A stretch of DNA of 64,000 nt. Source: Mesostigma viride (Eukaryota; Streptophyta; Mesostigmatophyceae; Mesostigmatales; Mesostigmataceae). The notes under the pieces were generated by a model. It had not been told where the DNA came from, made no database searches, and was given only the letters and a program-made list of their open reading frames with translations. Location: positions 49,088-113,087 of the forward strand of contig RPFO01000068.1 in the NCBI GenBank assembly GCA_009746045.1. Direction: 5' to 3'. Shown one piece after another: positions 55,680 through 64,000 of the stretch. Position numbers and translations under genes: made by a program. Each line of letters starts with the position of its first letter. The first letter of the stretch is position 1.

Positions 55680-56989
55680 TTAGAGGTACACGGCTGCCTG
55701 CCTGCCTGCAGCGATGTCCATCTTCGATTCGCATTCCGTGAAGAGGTAGGAAATGCAGTCCGTTGCTCCCTTCTCGACTCGCAGCGTGACCACCGATGCC
55801 GTGCCACGAAGGTCAAGGCCGCTCATGTACTCTGGACCGGCACATGGCATATTAAGGTGACACGCCATCGTGAAGTTGTTGTTTAGCCACGTGGTAGGAG
55901 TCATGCCCTCACGGACACAGGACAAAACATTCCCTTGGTCACCGAACGCAGACAACAGATTGATCCACGCCTCCGTTGCGTTCGTACGGTATCCAGGCGC
56001 TAGGTTGGATCCGTTGATGTCGTATTGGTAGGAAGTCATACCATCCGCGATGTGATTGAACATCGTATTGCCAGATGCGTTGGTCACGTCCGCGCCGGCA
56101 GCAACCTGAATCGCCAGGAGTTTGCTGGCGGACGCGGAAGACAGCGACGCCTTGATGGCATAGGGAGTGCGAGTCCCGAGCGACTGTTTGGTGGACTGCC
56201 ACGTCCGCCACTTGAAGGAGAGAGTTCCACCCTCGGCAAGCCTGGACGAGAAAATCTGGCCCACGATATCTTCTTGGAACCTGTACGTGTCGATGCTAAA
56301 GTGGATGTTGCTCAGTTCGAAACCAACACCTGTCGCTGCTGGAACGGCCACGATGCCATCGCCACCAGCAGCTGCTTGCGCCACGCTAGGAAGCATCACC
56401 CCTCCGTCCATGAGTGTGATTCGGATCTCGATGGGGGGAAGAGACTCAGATCCACGATCCGAGGCTCGCCACTCAGGAATCCCAAAAAGTGGTCAATGAC
56501 GCCGTCCACTGCGGTGTTTGCCTTCACGTTGTTTGTGAGAGCGCCAGCCGCATCAGCAATGACGATGTTGTTATTCTTCGACCAACCAGCGGGAGCCTGC
56601 GCGAGATTGTACTCGACACCGCCGTGCACCGAGAGCAGCGTATGGAACAGCTGGGAGTAGTCGTTGATGCTGTCGACGGTCTGACCTCCTGCCAGTACCT
56701 CGAGGCGCCTGATGATGGAGGACGTGTACGCGGGGAACTTTGCGAACCCCGCCGTGGTCGTGGGGGTCCCCGTGAAAAACATTGCGAAGGAGTGCAAGTC
56801 CACGAACCCGGACGTGGGGAGGCGGACCGCGACCACAGACCCTTGTTTGATGCCGTCGCTTGCTGAGAGGGTGCTGAGATGGACTCGTTGAGTCGTGTGC
56901 TGACCCAGCGCCTTCACGAGGTATTGCATGGACTTGGGGATAGCGCGCGAGTACCAGGAATTGTCCGAAGCCATAGATTGTGTATACAT
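55680..56989 (-). CDS. major capsid protein, double jelly-roll type (one frameshift)
   Basis: The N-terminal frame starts MYTQSMASDNSWYSRAIPKS (a second ATG is at 56974) and has TTQRVHLSTLSASDG and FVDLHSFAMFFTG. It ends near LSLFPP. The second frame carries IEIRITLMDGGVMLPS and VGFELSNIHFSIDTYRFQED, with a long C-terminal beta-rich part (YMSGLDLRGTASVVTLRVEK). The two join at a C6 run (56433-56438 on the plus strand) where one more C would restore the frame. About 436 residues, short for this family. Position beside penton-like and pVI-like genes supports the call; a structure prediction would settle it. Confidence 0.75.
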
Positions 56990-57004
56990 TCGAATGAGAT
57001 ATTT

Positions 57005-57361
57005 TTACTGAAGAAGCTGGCCGAGTATGGGATTTTTTACCTTCGCTCCATCAACCCGTCTTTCGAGGTTGGACAAGGCGCTCAGACCAGTGTTTGCGAC
57101 CGAGTACGCTTTCCCGAGCAGCGTACTCTTCGCGATCATGTTGGATGGGATGTGTCCGAGCGCGGAATCGACAATGCCCGCCGCCTGTTTGGCAGCCCGC
57201 GCCCCGTCGCCAATTTTTGAGATGACTTCGCCAGCGACGTGCCCGGCTTTCTTGACAGCTGACACGATGGCCGCCCCGTCGCCGACCCTCTTGATAGCGT
57301 TGCCGGCAAACTCTCCCACGCGTCTAGCCACGTTTCCGATTGCTCCAAAATTAACTTTCAT
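57005..57361 (-). CDS. pVI-like small virion protein, 118 aa
   Basis: Starts MKVNFGAIGNVARRVGEFAG. It is Ala/Gly-rich with amphipathic stretches (NAIKRVGDGAAIVSAVKKAG, VISKIGDGARAAKQAAGIVD), recalling adenovirus protein VI-like membrane-active proteins of polinton-like elements. Its start codon overlaps the end of the penton-like gene by 11 bases. It lies 16 bp before the capsid gene's ATG region on the same strand. The role is inferred from composition and gene order. Confidence 0.65.
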   Translation of the reverse strand: MKVNFGAIGNVARRVGEFAGNAIKRVGDGAAIVSAVKKAGHVAGEVISKIGDGARAAKQAAGIVDSALGHIPSNMIAKSTLLGKAYSVANTGLSALSNLERRVDGAKVKNPILGQLLQ

Positions 57362-58214
57362 CGTCCTCGATAGTACTAGATGGCTGAGAAATAAATCTGG
57401 TTTGTGGCTGGACGGTCCTGTCAAGGGCCATATACTTCAAAACGCTCCCGATCTTCCTCGCCTCTATTCCCATCGCCTTCTGAGGGCTTATGCGGAAGGA
57501 GAGCTGAAGAGCCCAATCCGAGTAGACAGTTATAGGAGCGTCGTCCTCGTCGAGCAGTCGGATCGTGATGTTGCTGGGAGAGTCCTTGAGATGCTGCCAC
57601 AAAGGGGTCGCTGCCTGCCAAACAATGGGTTCTAAGAACTGCGACATGTTGGGACAGACGGCCAAAAGGCCTCCATATCCCGTGCCTGTCGACGATGATA
57701 TCACGTTTCCTCGAACGATGTCGCTGTATACATACACCATTCTCAGTCTCCCATTCGTTGCTGGCCGGTTGCTAGCGAGGACACCTGTGAAAGGATATGA
57801 TCCTTCCATGAGCCCCAACACCCGGCCCGTGGGCTCATCCACCGCGACAGAGAACTCGGTGGCATTTGTCACGGTAAAAAGACTAGTCGCCCTGTTGTAC
57901 GTGACCGAGAACCCAGGATCTACCGCCTTCAAAGCTTCCTCTATGTTTTTTCGGTTTTCGATAGTCGTGTACGAGCCGAGCGGCAAGGTCACCTTCGTAG
58001 GGGACTCGCTGCCAGACAAACGGACAGTGAAGTATCGGTTTCCTTCGCTGATGTGAGTCTGTTCAAACGGGATGGTCATGAGGGTAAGCCCGACGTCGTG
58101 ATAATCGTCAAGGAGTCCCGCCGGGATGTCCCATACCGGATCCACTAGCGTCCCGCGAGTTCGGTTCTCCGTGCGAAGAGTGAGTGTCAGCGTTTCCTGG
58201 ATGAACTCCTTCAT
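57351..58214 (-). CDS. penton-like minor capsid protein, 287 aa
   Basis: Starts MKEFIQETLTLTLRTENRTR; an upstream ATG at 58286 is less likely because it overlaps another frame. The part LRMVYVYSDIVRGNVISSST then GGLLAVCPNM and TIRLLDEDDAPITVYSDWAL resembles minor capsid (penton) proteins of polinton-like viruses. There YVY-DI and a final ITI-DD-G-PV strand are typical. Single jelly-roll fold is expected. It forms a tight unit with the pVI-like and major capsid genes. Confidence 0.7.
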   Translation of the reverse strand: MKEFIQETLTLTLRTENRTRGTLVDPVWDIPAGLLDDYHDVGLTLMTIPFEQTHISEGNRYFTVRLSGSESPTKVTLPLGSYTTIENRKNIEEALKAVDPGFSVTYNRATSLFTVTNATEFSVAVDEPTGRVLGLMEGSYPFTGVLASNRPATNGRLRMVYVYSDIVRGNVISSSTGTGYGGLLAVCPNMSQFLEPIVWQAATPLWQHLKDSPSNITIRLLDEDDAPITVYSDWALQLSFRISPQKAMGIEARKIGSVLKYMALDRTVQPQTRFISQPSSTIEDDES

Positions 58215-58304
58215 CGGCCACTTCTTCTGACAATAGCTCAGAAGTAATTTCGTTTGTCCCAAAAACCTTGACGACGCCTTCCTCAATTTTCGCCGATGCC
58301 CTTT

Positions 58305-58451
58305 TCATGGCGCGCTTGTCTTCCCTGTGAGTGGCTTCTTCTTACAGTAGAGCATGGCTGCCTCAATGAACTCTCGCGGGACATTTGGATGGAGGGTCAT
58401 CCATTGAGAGATCTCGAGCATCTCGGCGTCAGTGAACAGCGGGCTGCTCAT
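58305..58451 (-). CDS. small viral ORF, 48 aa
   Basis: MSSPLFTDAEMLEISQWMTL then HPNVPREFIEAAMLYCKKKP. It fills the gap between the zinc-finger and penton-like genes. Its stop overlaps an ATG (ATGA) of a second short frame, 58308-58108 (66 codons, MKRASAKIEEGVVKVFGTNE), which overlaps the penton start. The spacing suggests real genes, but neither is recognised. Confidence 0.45.
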   Translation of the reverse strand: MSSPLFTDAEMLEISQWMTLHPNVPREFIEAAMLYCKKKPLTGKTSAP

Positions 58452-58453
58452 GT

Positions 58454-58957
58454 TTACTCTTCTGTGAGATTTTTTTCAGCGCCTTCTTTTGGAATTCCCA
58501 CGACCGTGTTGTGGACCCTCCTGAGATGCAGCAGGAGGTTTTTTTCGTTTGCGAACGTGCTCTTACACCCGGGTTGTGGGCATTTCCACCTCGCGCCTCC
58601 CACCTGGACTCGTTTCCCGACAGGTACACCCGCAGGCTCCGGGGGTGCCGCCACTGCTTCATCGACGACAACCGGTTCGGGAGCCGGCGCGACAGGGGCC
58701 GGTTGGGCATACGCGGACAACGGGGGGTACGCGACCGGTCTAGAGTTCGCCATCACTGACGCCATGAGAAGGGCATCCTTGAACCCTCGCGCCTCTGCGA
58801 CCTTCCCTTTGTTCACCGCTCTTCGGACCGGCGCGCTGTGGATGACAATGGTGTTGGTCGATGAAGCGGTCACCTGCGACTGGGGTGCGACCTTACGCTT
58901 CGGTTTTCCCCTTTTACTTGAAGGACGGCGCCGTGCTGATTTCTGACGCCTTGCCAT
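58454..58957 (-). CDS. basic C2H2 zinc-finger protein, 167 aa
   Basis: The N-terminus is highly basic (MARRQKSARRRPSSKRGKPK). A Pro/Ala/Val linker (residues 73-113) follows. One zinc finger uses C126, C131, H144 and H149 (WKCPQPGCKSTFANEKNLLL, then HLRRVH), a C-x4-C-x12-H-x4-H pattern. A nucleic-acid-binding core or packaging protein, or a late regulator, is plausible. It lies directly downstream of the 1103-aa gene. Confidence 0.75.
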   Translation of the reverse strand: MARRQKSARRRPSSKRGKPKRKVAPQSQVTASSTNTIVIHSAPVRRAVNKGKVAEARGFKDALLMASVMANSRPVAYPPLSAYAQPAPVAPAPEPVVVDEAVAAPPEPAGVPVGKRVQVGGARWKCPQPGCKSTFANEKNLLLHLRRVHNTVVGIPKEGAEKNLTEE

Positions 58958-58979
58958 TTCTGCATATAATCATAGATTT

Positions 58980-61900
58980 TTATAACGTCCAAGTGAGGGT
59001 CTTGTTAGTCGACACGGCCATTTTTCCAGCGCGCGACTTGCAAAACGCCGTAGAGAGTGCTATGTTTGTTGACGTGTCAGTGGTGATGCGAGGAATCCGC
59101 AATGCGATTTCAAACACCCCGTCATCCTCCTCGTATCCTGAAACAACATTCCAGTTGCTGCCAATTATAACGTTTACCGGCCAGACGGACAGGCCGCTAG
59201 CCGTTAAGCGATATGGGTTTGATATGTCGAGAATCGTTGGTGGGTTGTTATCAAATGTTAACCTGACAAGGATATTGGTCAACGCGGTCGGAAGAGTTAG
59301 TTCCGATTGTGTGGCCGGGTCGTGGAAAGACATCACGGCCACAGGGGCGCCGTGCCAAAATTGCGGAAGCGGGTAGTCGTATATGGGCTGCCTCAGACCG
59401 ACCAAAGAATCTGCTTCCAATATCGTGTGCGATATACGCCTAGTTTCTCGGACATCTTCATACAGGGCCACGTCCATCCCGTGATTGCCGCCAATTGACG
59501 ACAGGCTTGAACCATAATAGTAGCTTAGGCTAGAAGCAAATAAAAGCGGGGTCGGGCCAGATACTGTTGGATCTAATACCTGGAACGTCACGGTCGCCAA
59601 ATGGATCATACCAGTAACTGGAGGATCAACCAGTGAAATATGATCACAGGTTATGTCAACGTACGACGAGGATTTTGATATTGTCGTTGTAGAAAAACCG
59701 CCAGTCCACGCTTCTCCAACGACTACGCTGATAAGCAACGGATCATTGCTCAACTTGGTGTTTGAAAATCCAAGTCTTACATAAAACTTCCTTACCGACT
59801 GACGAGCTGGTAGAATCCCATATATTTTGGCAGTATATTGGTTCATTTGCACGCCGTATTGAACATCGGGACACTTAACAACCGTGCGGATGACACTCTC
59901 ATTCGTGAGTGTTAGCTCCTTAAACCAAGTATCCGCCACACCCGGTACGGGTTTTGTGACGCTATATTTGCCAAAAATGCTACAATTCCTCGACGAGGTG
60001 GACCTGTGACGCAGCTCCAACACGTCTCCGACGGCTGTGTACGATCCGGATGGGTTGTTGGTTTTTAGAGAGTCGAACTCTATGTCTTGTAGGTCATCTT
60101 TGATTGGCCAGACATACGCGCCGTGGTACTCTCCGCTCAAGTGGAAGACTGGTCGGAGGGGCATCGGAATGTACGGGTCAAGAATGTCTGTAGGAGTGGT
60201 TGTAAATATACCGGACGAGTTTGAGATTTTAGTCATGTCACTAAGTTCTTGAGGAGTTGTTTTGGATATATAACGCTCCACCTTCCCATCCGATTTTCTT
60301 CGAAATGCCACCCAGTAGCTGTTTTGTTGTCTCCATGATGAGTTTAACGTGTATCGAACCTTCGACTTCAGATTGTCAAACAGGTCGAGTGCATAGTCAC
60401 TATGGTGCAGATTGATACCCAGCATACCCCAATGCGTCGTAGCCGCATTTCTCCAATTCTGATGGGCATCTGTCGTGGCCGGGTGATATTTATTCGTCAA
60501 AGACATAGTATTTTCTGCAAACGAGACGAAAGCATCGTTGCTGCCCAAATATAGCCGAAAACACAATAGAAATGGGCCGTCGATGAGCTGCTCTGAAAAA
60601 ACAACACATTTGCTTGGTGCCGGAGTGGCTGTTTTTACAAAAAAGAATTTTTCGGGAGACCCTTCAAAGTAGTATTTCGAAGCTTCTGCTTGCAGCGTGG
60701 TCACGGAGTGGCGCGAGAATGATTCTAGAGAATGGAGCGTCGTAGCGGGGCCGTCTATCTCCACGGTCTCTCCTGACAGGTTTGGCGAGTCCTTTACGGT
60801 TACGATCCTGTATCTGAGTTCTACATCATCGCCTTCGGATGGATTTTGAAACGTCGTTGTCTTCAACGTCCCATCCAAGGCCCCTTGAGATACTCCGTTC
60901 GCCAACAGATGAAAACCGGTGAGAGGAGGCAACGACTTTCCCCACCCCACATCATGGTCCGCGTAGACGCCGTTGATCGCGATTTTTACAGGATTTAGAT
61001 ATGAAATGTAGGAACTTGGTGTCCGGATGCCGGAGTGCAGTTGGCTCATTTTTGAAACGCATACCATCACCCCTCCTTTGTGGGTGGTGTAGGAGGTGAG
61101 GGTCGAGTCGTTGTAGACGTCTATCTCGTAGTTCATATACTTGTTACTATCTGCCGCGACTGGCGCGGTGATTACGGCGTCTTCCCCGCGCAGTCCCCCG
61201 TTTTGCGAGAGGGAGACTCCGCCGATGGTCGGAGTGGTCGGCGTGAGCTGGGTGGAATTCATGTACCACCTGATGGGGAGTTTGCGTTGGTATGCGAAGG
61301 GGGTCGTCATCTTTATGCCCTGTTTGAGGGTCGTTCCCTCTACGACCTCCCAATTAGCGGTGGTTGGATTGGTGCTCCAGTAGAGTGCGTTCACAGGGTC
61401 AATCGGACCCATTCGCCAGTCCGTCAGTGGCGAGTATGTACGCGTGATGGTGAAGGATCTCCCAGTTAGTGGAAGGCGGCGGTTGTCGTCGCGAATCGTG
61501 GCGAAAGACAACAACTCCACGCGGAGAGGGAGGCCGTTAAATCGAGATCCGCCGAGACCATAGAAAGAGTCGGAAAAGTATGGATATCCTACCTCTCCGT
61601 CCACAACGCTCTCCCCCGTGCGCGCCTGGGTCGTGTGGTAGTCGCGATAGGTAAACTTACAGATTCCACTCGCGTCGCCATTCGTAACGTTGTAGGGCAG
61701 CTGGACTCGCACATCCTGGTCATTGATGACGTTGAACGCGTTTTGGTGCGACACGGTCGTCCCGTCTTCGAGATGGAGGACGAAATCCCCGTTCAAGTTA
61801 GCTATCGACGTTTTGCCTACCCCGTGTTGGTCAAAAAGGTAGTCCAATTGCGCGCGGGTCAGGACTCTGCCACCAGGGTCTAGCAACGTATCAGGGCTAA

Positions 61901-62291
61901 AGTCGAAGACGTGGTACTGGGTCGCTCCCACTTTCGCCGTAAGGTAAGGTTCATTTAGAGTGAGATCGTCGACTAAAGTAGTCCCTGATTTAAAATAGGA
62001 ATACCCATTCACGACGAGACTGTAAGCAAGTTCCGATGGGTCGCTTGCGGTCTCGTCGTCGTAATTGTCTCCGAGTCGCACATTTGTCGGCTGGCTCGGG
62101 TAGAAAATTTTGAATCCGTCGACAACGAGTGACTCATCGAATGGATGTGAAATGCCAAGAAGTAACGTCACGCTAGCTTGAAGCCCATCTATGTCTGTTT
62201 CGATGTTAGAAACACGCTCCTCCATTTCAGGGTCGAGCGTTAACCCGGTGGCGAGATTGGTCGGTCTGCTCAATGTTGTTAGAACGACCAT
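58980..62291 (-). CDS. large virion-like protein of unknown family, 1103 aa
   Basis: The longest intact non-repeat frame in the window. The start MVVLTTLSRPTNLATGLTLD lies next to a divergent promoter. Residues 21-45 may form a coiled coil (PEMEERVSNIETDIDGLQAS). The rest is rich in Thr, Ser, Asp and Tyr with alternating beta-strand patterns, many Gly turns, and no signal or membrane segment. Fibre, tail-like or surface-decorating protein is the best guess from size, composition and first position in a structural block. No enzymatic motif was found. Confidence 0.8.
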   Translation of the reverse strand: MVVLTTLSRPTNLATGLTLDPEMEERVSNIETDIDGLQASVTLLLGISHPFDESLVVDGFKIFYPSQPTNVRLGDNYDDETASDPSELAYSLVVNGYSYFKSGTTLVDDLTLNEPYLTAKVGATQYHVFDFSPDTLLDPGGRVLTRAQLDYLFDQHGVGKTSIANLNGDFVLHLEDGTTVSHQNAFNVINDQDVRVQLPYNVTNGDASGICKFTYRDYHTTQARTGESVVDGEVGYPYFSDSFYGLGGSRFNGLPLRVELLSFATIRDDNRRLPLTGRSFTITRTYSPLTDWRMGPIDPVNALYWSTNPTTANWEVVEGTTLKQGIKMTTPFAYQRKLPIRWYMNSTQLTPTTPTIGGVSLSQNGGLRGEDAVITAPVAADSNKYMNYEIDVYNDSTLTSYTTHKGGVMVCVSKMSQLHSGIRTPSSYISYLNPVKIAINGVYADHDVGWGKSLPPLTGFHLLANGVSQGALDGTLKTTTFQNPSEGDDVELRYRIVTVKDSPNLSGETVEIDGPATTLHSLESFSRHSVTTLQAEASKYYFEGSPEKFFFVKTATPAPSKCVVFSEQLIDGPFLLCFRLYLGSNDAFVSFAENTMSLTNKYHPATTDAHQNWRNAATTHWGMLGINLHHSDYALDLFDNLKSKVRYTLNSSWRQQNSYWVAFRRKSDGKVERYISKTTPQELSDMTKISNSSGIFTTTPTDILDPYIPMPLRPVFHLSGEYHGAYVWPIKDDLQDIEFDSLKTNNPSGSYTAVGDVLELRHRSTSSRNCSIFGKYSVTKPVPGVADTWFKELTLTNESVIRTVVKCPDVQYGVQMNQYTAKIYGILPARQSVRKFYVRLGFSNTKLSNDPLLISVVVGEAWTGGFSTTTISKSSSYVDITCDHISLVDPPVTGMIHLATVTFQVLDPTVSGPTPLLFASSLSYYYGSSLSSIGGNHGMDVALYEDVRETRRISHTILEADSLVGLRQPIYDYPLPQFWHGAPVAVMSFHDPATQSELTLPTALTNILVRLTFDNNPPTILDISNPYRLTASGLSVWPVNVIIGSNWNVVSGYEEDDGVFEIALRIPRITTDTSTNIALSTAFCKSRAGKMAVSTNKTLTWTL

Positions 62292-62315
62292 TTATTATCT
62301 ACCTAGAATATAAAC
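62292..62315. promoter_or_regulatory. 24-bp divergent promoter between the two viral blocks
   Basis: Only TTATTATCTACCTAGAATAT and AAAC separate the start codons of the two oppositely directed genes. Both strands contain TATA-like A/T runs (TATAAAC on plus, ATAATAAATGG on minus). Both transcripts must start within or beyond these bases, so leaders are very short or the promoter elements overlap the coding sequences. Confidence 0.55.
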
Positions 62316-62842
62316 ATGGCCTCTGAGGCTTCAGAGACCCCAACGAGCTACCAAGACGAAACCTTCGCCGAGACGCGGGAAGAGCAGGTTGACCTGGTCA
62401 AGACAATTCGAAAGGGACAACCGCTGAATGATGAACAGAAAAAAGCCCTTCGCGACAAAATGAGGGTTTACCAGCAACGCGCAAAAGCCGAGAGGGAGAA
62501 GAGACGAAACGAAGAAAAGGAGGCAGAGATAACGAAACGAAAGGTCCTTGCAAAGGAATTGGAGATTCAGCGGCAAAGGCTAGTCGAACTCGAGCTGCAA
62601 GAAGCCGTAACAAATCGCGGATTGAACGCCTTCTCGCTGAAGATTCCGTCGCCTCAACCCCCGCCGACACGCCAAAACCAAGACGGGGTCGAAAGCCCAA
62701 GGAGACAGAGCCGGACTCTCCGCCACCCCCGATCAAGACCCGACAGCTCCCACCTCCACCACCGCCACCTGTCGCGATGACGCCATACGAGATGCGCATG
62801 GCCGCCATCCGCGCGTCTCTCCTTGCTAGTCTGGACGATTAA
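62316..62842 (+). CDS. coiled-coil protein with AT-hook-like motif (one frameshift)
   Basis: Starts MASEASETPTSYQDETFAET. Residues about 30-95 are a charged coiled coil (KALRDKMRVYQQRAKAEREK, ELEIQRQRLVELELQ). After a one-base break near 62602 the natural continuation, in the other frame, is NKSRIERLLAEDSVASTPAD, KPRRGRKPKE (AT-hook-like), a proline run, and YEMRMAAIRASLLASLDD, stopping at 62842. A DNA-binding or scaffold role is possible. It is 12 bp upstream of the ATPase gene. Confidence 0.65.
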
Positions 62843-62854
62843 AATGTCTTCAGA

Positions 62855-63738
62855 ATGATAATGGCTATCATCGAAGAGCGACGAATTCATTCACTTGAGA
62901 ACAAAGACATCAAGCAACGATACGCCCCACAGCGTCCTGCTCCACCGAATATGCCGAGTCTTCATTTCATCGCAAACTTCTGCGGAGCTCGACGGTCTGG
63001 GAAAACTACATCGGCAGTCAACATGGCGAAGGCTTACTTTGCTAACAACTCATTCGACAAGCTGTACCTCATTTCAGGGAGTGCCCACACGGAGCCGAAA
63101 TACAAGGAGCTCCCGGAACCAGCTATGACGATGGAAGTCTACTCTAACCTGGCATTCGATGGGATGATAGATCATATAAAGTCTGACCTCCACGAATACG
63201 AGAGGTACAAGGACGATCTCAAGGTCTGGGAAACGTTCAAACGCGAATACGTGGATGGGAAAAAAACGCAGAACTCATGGACCTCTCCATGTACCTACGC
63301 CTTGATGCAATGAACTGGGATAAACCTGCGACAAGGTTCGAGCACGGTCCTCCTTCGTCGCTCATTCTGATAGACGACATGCAAGGCAGTGCCCTCTATC
63401 AGAGCTCTAGCAAAAACGCTGTTGCGGCTTTCGCGTTCAAACACAGACACTTCCTCACGAGCATGATTTTCCTGACACAGGCGTACACAAGCGGTGGCGT
63501 ACCACGAGCAGTGCGAGCGAATATATCGTTTCTTGCGCTGTTCAGAACGAAGGACCATCGAGCCGCGCGACAGATCGCGGAAGAGAGCGCGGGGGCTGTG
63601 GCGCCGGACGAGTTTCTCGCGCTATGGGACCACGCCGTCAAGGACGATCCTCACGACTTCTTCGCTGTCGACTTCGACCAGCGCGACCCGAAAAAAATGT
63701 TTCGTCGAAACTTCAATACATTTCTCTCGATAAAATAA
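62855..63738 (+). CDS. A32/FtsK-HerA-type genome packaging ATPase (one frameshift)
   Basis: Walker A is FCGARRSGKTTSAVNMAKAY (residues 44-51, GARRSGKT); Walker B is SSLILIDDMQGSALYQSSSK. A sensor-like segment reads SMIFLTQAYTSGGVPRAVRA. The first frame (to 63313) and second frame (63277-63738) join at an A7 run at 63257-63263, where one additional A would give a single frame of about 294 residues. The family pumps viral DNA into preformed capsids and is a hallmark of polinton-like, virophage and giant viruses. Start M62855 or M62861. Confidence 0.88.
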
Positions 63739-63760
63739 TTTTCTCTGAACATGATATACT

Positions 63761-64000
63761 ATGGATATTCCGTCCATCAAACGATACGCAGGCGCCGAGA
63801 AGGAGTACGTGTTGGACACCCAAGCACTCCTCCGATATTGTTCGGGTTCTCGACTGGGGCAGAAAACTCTAGAACGTGTCGTCAGGATCCTTCAAGAAGC
63901 AGGCCACCACGACACGATTCCGTCCACCTGTCACGACATGAGCCCCGAAATCCGATTGGCCATCCTCGCCTTGGTGGGCGATCGCGAGGCGTCCATAAAA
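63761..64000 (+). CDS. unknown viral gene, 5' part (cut by window end)
   Basis: An open frame from MDIPSIKRYAGAEKEYVLDT through LLRYCSGSRLGQKTLERVVR continues past 64000 (80 codons visible). It begins 22 bp after the ATPase stop on the same strand. The family is not recognised. Confidence 0.6.
   Translation, partial: MDIPSIKRYAGAEKEYVLDTQALLRYCSGSRLGQKTLERVVRILQEAGHHDTIPSTCHDMSPEIRLAILALVGDREASIK

Larger units (their letters stand above)
52250..64000. mobile_element. polinton-like virus/virophage-type viral block, right end not in window
   Basis: A dense cluster of short-spaced, intronless genes with a viral morphogenesis set: packaging ATPase, penton-like minor capsid, pVI-like protein, major capsid protein, adhesin. 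The genes form two divergent blocks and are tightly packed or overlapping, unlike the flanking intron- and repeat-rich DNA. Polymerase, integrase and protease genes are not in view; they may lie right of 64000. Integration is inferred from continuity with subtelomeric DNA; a misjoin with a free virus genome is not excluded. Confidence 0.85.

Noticed and set aside
58108..58308. N-terminal part of the penton-like protein joined by a frameshift
   Set aside because: Joining the frames would need a change of the opposite sign to all other breaks in the viral block, so a separate short overlapping frame is more likely.

Overview
The window looks like nuclear DNA of a eukaryotic alga, most likely a green alga. 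It carries an intron-rich M18 aminopeptidase gene with large repeat-filled introns, two 5S rRNA genes with Pol III signals, a (CCCTAAA)n telomere-type array, several families of LINE and LTR retrotransposons, a CACTA-type DNA transposon, and at the right end a block of genes from a virus of the polinton-like/virophage type. Nothing bacterial is present. Most long open frames in the simple repeats are artefacts of repeat periods with no stop codons.

Layout. 1-11.7 kb: a minus-strand M18 aspartyl aminopeptidase gene. Seven exons can be recognised and their splice phases agree. Its introns hold a 3.45-kb minisatellite with a 36-bp unit and a 1.36-kb GGGA tract; the 3' end of the gene lies off the left edge. 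12.1-20.0 kb: an inverted duplication carrying two divergently placed 5S rRNA genes. A broken LINE with an endonuclease and reverse transcriptase sits in the left arm and itself contains a 150-bp foldback MITE. 20-23.5 kb: no recognisable gene. 23.9-26.6 kb: LINE fragments in both orientations. 26.6-43.2 kb: one Ty3/gypsy-like retrotransposon on the minus strand, in the order gag region, protease, C5 cytosine DNA methyltransferase, reverse transcriptase, RNase H, integrase, PHD finger. It is split by a 5.96-kb CACTA element, by a 2.16-kb insertion flanked by a 21-bp duplication with a palindromic core, and by a 1.5-kb insertion in the integrase. 44.6-47.2 kb: two LINE copies. 49.0-50.4 kb: an intact LINE ORF1p-like gene. 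50.9-51.7 kb: an interstitial telomere array and 162-bp repeats. 52.3-64.0 kb: the viral block, which runs off the right edge.

The viral block has a minus-strand structural operon (large virion-like protein, zinc-finger basic protein, penton-like minor capsid protein, small pVI-like protein, major capsid protein, Ig/LamG adhesin and two unknowns). Only 24 bp away, a plus-strand operon diverges from it (coiled-coil/AT-hook protein, packaging ATPase, unknown).

In the viral block each interrupted gene would be restored to one frame by a single missing base, often in a homopolymer. Similar breaks occur in the retroelements. This pattern is as compatible with uncorrected long-read indels as with decay, so breaks should not be read as proof of pseudogenes. 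All family assignments are by eye from motifs; no database search was run.
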